A model generated the notes under the pieces. The model saw only the letters and a program-made list of their open reading frames with translations, was not told where the DNA came from and ran no database searches. DNA of 64,000 nucleotides. Origin: Acrocarpospora catenulata (GTDB lineage Bacteria; Actinomycetota; Actinomycetes; Streptosporangiales; Streptosporangiaceae). The translations under genes and the position numbers were made by a program. Location of the stretch: NCBI RefSeq assembly GCF_018476525.1, contig NZ_JAHCST010000038.1, forward strand, positions 1 through 64,000, given 5' to 3'. Each line of letters begins with the position of its first letter. The stretch's first letter is position 1. Shown piece by piece: positions 62,223 to 64,000 of this stretch.

Positions 62223-63590
62223 TCAGCCGGCCGCCGGCCGGTTCCACAGTTTGGTGACGGTGCCGGTGACCGGCCCGGCGGCCGCGGAGGGGCCGGAACC
62301 CATGCTGACCATGATCGGCTTCTTCGGGAACGCCGTCGCGCCGGACTTGATCTGGTAGTCGACCTCGGTGGTGAGCAGTCGCGGCCGGCCGGAGGCGAGG
62401 ATGAGGGCGAGCGTCGTTCTGATCTGCAGATCCGCGAACGACGCCCCCAGGCAGCGCCGCTGGCCGACGCCGAACGGCAGGAACGCGTACGGCGAGGGCC
62501 GCGCATCGGTCCAGCGCGACGGCAGGAAGGCGCCGGGGTCGGGGAAGGCCACCGGATCGCGGTGTTCGAGCAGCGGCGCCGCGAAGGCCAGCGCGCCGGC
62601 CGGGATCGGCGGCGCCCCCTTGATCTCGACCTCCCGCGTCACCCGTCGCGGCAGCGAGAGCGGCACGGTCGGAATCAGCCGCTGCGACTCCCTGACCACG
62701 GCGTCCAACTGCTCCTGGTCGGAGACCTCCAGGCCAGGCGTCCCGAGGATGGTCAGCAGGGCCCACGTCATGGACATCGCGGTGGTCTCGAACCCGGCCA
62801 CGAACAGGCCGTGCAGTTCTCCGGCGATCTCCGGCGTGGTCAGCGAGTCGCCGTTCTCGTCGATGGTGTGGCAGAGGATGGACAGCGCGTCCCGGCGGGG
62901 CTCCTCGGCGCGCTTGCGCTCGATGATCTCCGCCAGCCGGTCGTACACGCCGGCGACCTGCCGGGTCCACCTCCCGTACGGGGTCCAGGCGCGTTCCTGC
63001 TGGTACATGAAGACCATCGGGTTCAGCGTGGCCTGGAGGAGCCGGTGGACGGCGTGGGCCAGCCGGACGTTCTCCTCGTCCGGTTCCAGGCCGAGCAGGC
63101 AGATGAGCATGTTGGCGCGGGTGATGTCGAGGAACTCGGCCACCATGTCGAACGGCTCGCCGTCGGCCGCCGCGAACCTGGTCCGCTTGAAGGTGACGGC
63201 GAACACCTCGGCGTAGTGCTCCATCGCGCTCTTGTGCACGATCGGCATCAGCAGCTTGCGCGCACGGCGGTGCTGTTCCCCGTTGAAGGTGAGGACGGCG
63301 TCGAACATCCGCGACCAGGGCCGCCCTTCCGGGAGCGTGAAGAGGCCGTCGCTCAGCCGATGGAAGACGTCGTTGTCGGTGAAGTACCGCCGGACCGCCT
63401 CCTCGCCCCTGAGCAGGACCACCGATCCGTTCCCCCGGGTCAGCGGAACGACCGGCCCGGGATGCTCCGGTGCGATGCGATCCAGCACGTACCAGGCGGG
63501 GTGCCGGAGAAAACGGAGATTATTGAGGACAGGAATCCCACCGGGCCCTGCCGCGTCCACCCGCAGCGCGGTGTCGAACATTTTCGCCAT
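62223..63590 (-). CDS. Cytochrome P450, probable RiPP tailoring enzyme
   Basis: A 455-residue soluble P450 with no membrane anchor. The I-helix oxygen-binding motif is FVAGFETTAMS (~271-281), the K-helix is VVRESQRLIP, the PERF-like segment is FLPSRWTD, and the heme-binding loop FLPFGVGQRRCLGASF places the thiolate at Cys380. It is transcribed in the same direction as two Cys-rich precursor-like peptides that end 136 bases upstream, separated by a hairpin. P450s in RiPP pathways form carbon-carbon, carbon-nitrogen or ether crosslinks or hydroxylate side chains. The substrate link is inferred from gene order. Confidence 0.92.
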   Translation of the reverse strand: MAKMFDTALRVDAAGPGGIPVLNNLRFLRHPAWYVLDRIAPEHPGPVVPLTRGNGSVVLLRGEEAVRRYFTDNDVFHRLSDGLFTLPEGRPWSRMFDAVLTFNGEQHRRARKLLMPIVHKSAMEHYAEVFAVTFKRTRFAAADGEPFDMVAEFLDITRANMLICLLGLEPDEENVRLAHAVHRLLQATLNPMVFMYQQERAWTPYGRWTRQVAGVYDRLAEIIERKRAEEPRRDALSILCHTIDENGDSLTTPEIAGELHGLFVAGFETTAMSMTWALLTILGTPGLEVSDQEQLDAVVRESQRLIPTVPLSLPRRVTREVEIKGAPPIPAGALAFAAPLLEHRDPVAFPDPGAFLPSRWTDARPSPYAFLPFGVGQRRCLGASFADLQIRTTLALILASGRPRLLTTEVDYQIKSGATAFPKKPIMVSMGSGPSAAAGPVTGTVTKLWNRPAAG

Positions 63591-63687
63591 GCTTCACGCA
63601 TCCGTTCCCTCGTGGGGAGCGTATGCGCCCGGCAAACCGTCATCAAGGAGGTAAATGTTGCTTCCGGCTCACCTGGGACGGAAAAGC

Positions 63688-63713
63688 GGAGTGAGCCACG
63701 ACGGGCTCACTCC
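63688..63713 (-). terminator. Hairpin between RiPP precursor and P450 genes
   Basis: GGAGTGAGCC and GGCTCACTCC form a perfect 10-base-pair stem with a six-base loop, starting 12 bases after the first precursor stop. Such stem-loops commonly act as partial terminators that keep precursor transcripts more abundant than enzyme transcripts. Confidence 0.7.
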
Positions 63714-63725
63714 GGGGAAGGAGAA

Positions 63726-63857
63726 TCAGATCTCCAGCTTCGTCGCGGCCACGCACGTCTTGAGTGCGCACGAGGTCAAACCGCAGGTCAGCTGGCATGG
63801 CCGTAGGCCCGTTCCCTCTGCGGGAAAGAGCTCCAGCGCTCGAATGTCGATTTCCAT
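63726..63857 (-). CDS. Putative RiPP precursor peptide 1 (43 residues)
   Basis: A 43-residue peptide. Its leader is MEIDIRALELFPAEGTGLRP (residues 1-20). The core has four cysteines (21, 25, 30, 35) interleaved with Thr/Ser as CQLTCGLTSC then ALKTC and a tail ending TKLEI. ATG 63857 follows AGAAGGCAGGAC. It shares LEL[FL]PAExxGL[RK]PC with a second peptide 34 bases upstream. Short length, acidic leader and Cys/Thr-rich core are the hallmarks of lanthipeptide- or sactipeptide-like precursors. No lanthionine synthetase or radical SAM gene is in the window; the downstream P450 is the only visible enzyme. I cannot name the family. Confidence 0.7.
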   Translation of the reverse strand: MEIDIRALELFPAEGTGLRPCQLTCGLTSCALKTCVAATKLEI

Positions 63858-63890
63858 GTCCTGCCTTCTTTCCGGGACGGAATTCTTGTG

Positions 63891-64000
63891 CTAGTCGTTA
63901 CGGCTCATGCGGGTGTAACCGGGAATACAGGTGAACCCGCAGGTACCCCCTGGCCTGCACGGCTTGAGCCCGTCGATCTCGGCCGGCAGCAGTTCAAGCG
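63891..64000 (-). CDS. Putative RiPP precursor peptide 2 (partial, N-terminus beyond window)
   Basis: The last 35 codons of a second precursor-like peptide before TAG at 63891. It reads LELLPAEIDGLKPCRPGGTC then GFTCIPGYTRMSRND, with three cysteines. The leader motif matches peptide 1 (LEL-hydrophobic-PAE, GL-basic-PC), while the core differs in length and sequence, the usual sign of a conserved leader with variable cores. Its start lies beyond base 64000. Confidence 0.65.
   Translation of the reverse strand, partial: LELLPAEIDGLKPCRPGGTCGFTCIPGYTRMSRND

Noticed and set aside
63655-63894. Plus-strand 79-codon ORF after a perfect AAGGAGG site
   Set aside because: The ribosome site is strong, but the ORF is antisense to the precursor peptide, has no family resemblance and crosses the hairpin. 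The precursor on the other strand is better supported by its paralogue.

Overview
The window is high-GC DNA with dense overlapping operons, frequent GTG/TTG starts and strong AGGAGG-type ribosome sites. It reads as a filamentous actinomycete chromosome, possibly of the Streptosporangiaceae type; that family guess is inference only. No rRNA, tRNA, CRISPR array or intact insertion sequence was seen.

Layout. (1) 1-14856, minus strand: a nonribosomal peptide synthetase (NRPS) operon. In transcription order it holds a free-standing adenylation (A) protein, a NodU/CmcH-type carbamoyltransferase, a T-C-A-T subunit, a C-A-T-C-A-T subunit, and the start of a further subunit that runs off the left edge. 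All junctions but the last overlap. The last subunit carries a 63-base tandem repeat and an apparent frameshift. A divergent MFS exporter (15169-16434) may export the product. (2) 16459-18995: metal homeostasis. A CDF efflux pump faces an unlisted 48-residue His-rich protein and a ZIP-like membrane protein whose C-terminus looks like the actinobacterial integration host factor (sIHF/mIHF) domain. A perfect 16-base palindrome lies between the divergent genes. (3) 19477-25724: a LuxR regulator, two small proteins, a secreted chitin/cellulose-type LPMO, and a three-gene operon (small helical protein, 700-residue protein, lipoprotein). (4) 25901-33833: a YibE/F membrane protein, a fused indolepyruvate ferredoxin oxidoreductase with a divergent Lrp regulator, then a membrane protein, a PCu(A)C copper chaperone and a Tat-exported Dyp peroxidase.

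(5) 33889-44400, minus: a catabolic operon built around molybdenum hydroxylase subunits. It has two different large subunits sharing one FeS and one FAD subunit, plus CoxG-like, cyclase/isatin-hydrolase-like, nitrilase, bicupin and carboxymuconolactone-decarboxylase-like proteins, with an XRE-cupin regulator at its head. An N-heterocycle or aldehyde-type substrate fits better than CO. (6) 44742-51535, plus: a sugar ABC importer without its own ATPase, a GH3 beta-glucosidase with a PA14-like insert, and a ROK repressor.

(7) 51488-56364: a CHAT-TPR caspase-like protease gene, divergent from an operon encoding an intracellular subtilisin, an ECF sigma factor and a 155-residue beta-rich protein. 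This looks like a two-protease signalling or self-destruction module. (8) 56365-57900: gene debris (SDR tail, 5'-truncated MFS transporter, IS5-type transposase tail). (9) 58041-62065: a beta-rich unknown protein, a large LAL-type LuxR regulator with a Gly-rich repeat insert, and a secreted SH3-like protein. (10) 62223-64000, minus: a cytochrome P450 preceded by two tandem Cys-rich precursor-like peptides, apparently the left end of a RiPP (ribosomally made, modified peptide) cluster continuing past the right edge.

Best candidates for something undescribed: the tandem RiPP precursors with P450; the CHAT/subtilisin/sigma module; the ZIP-sIHF fusion with its His-rich partner; and the NRPS loading module split around a carbamoyltransferase.
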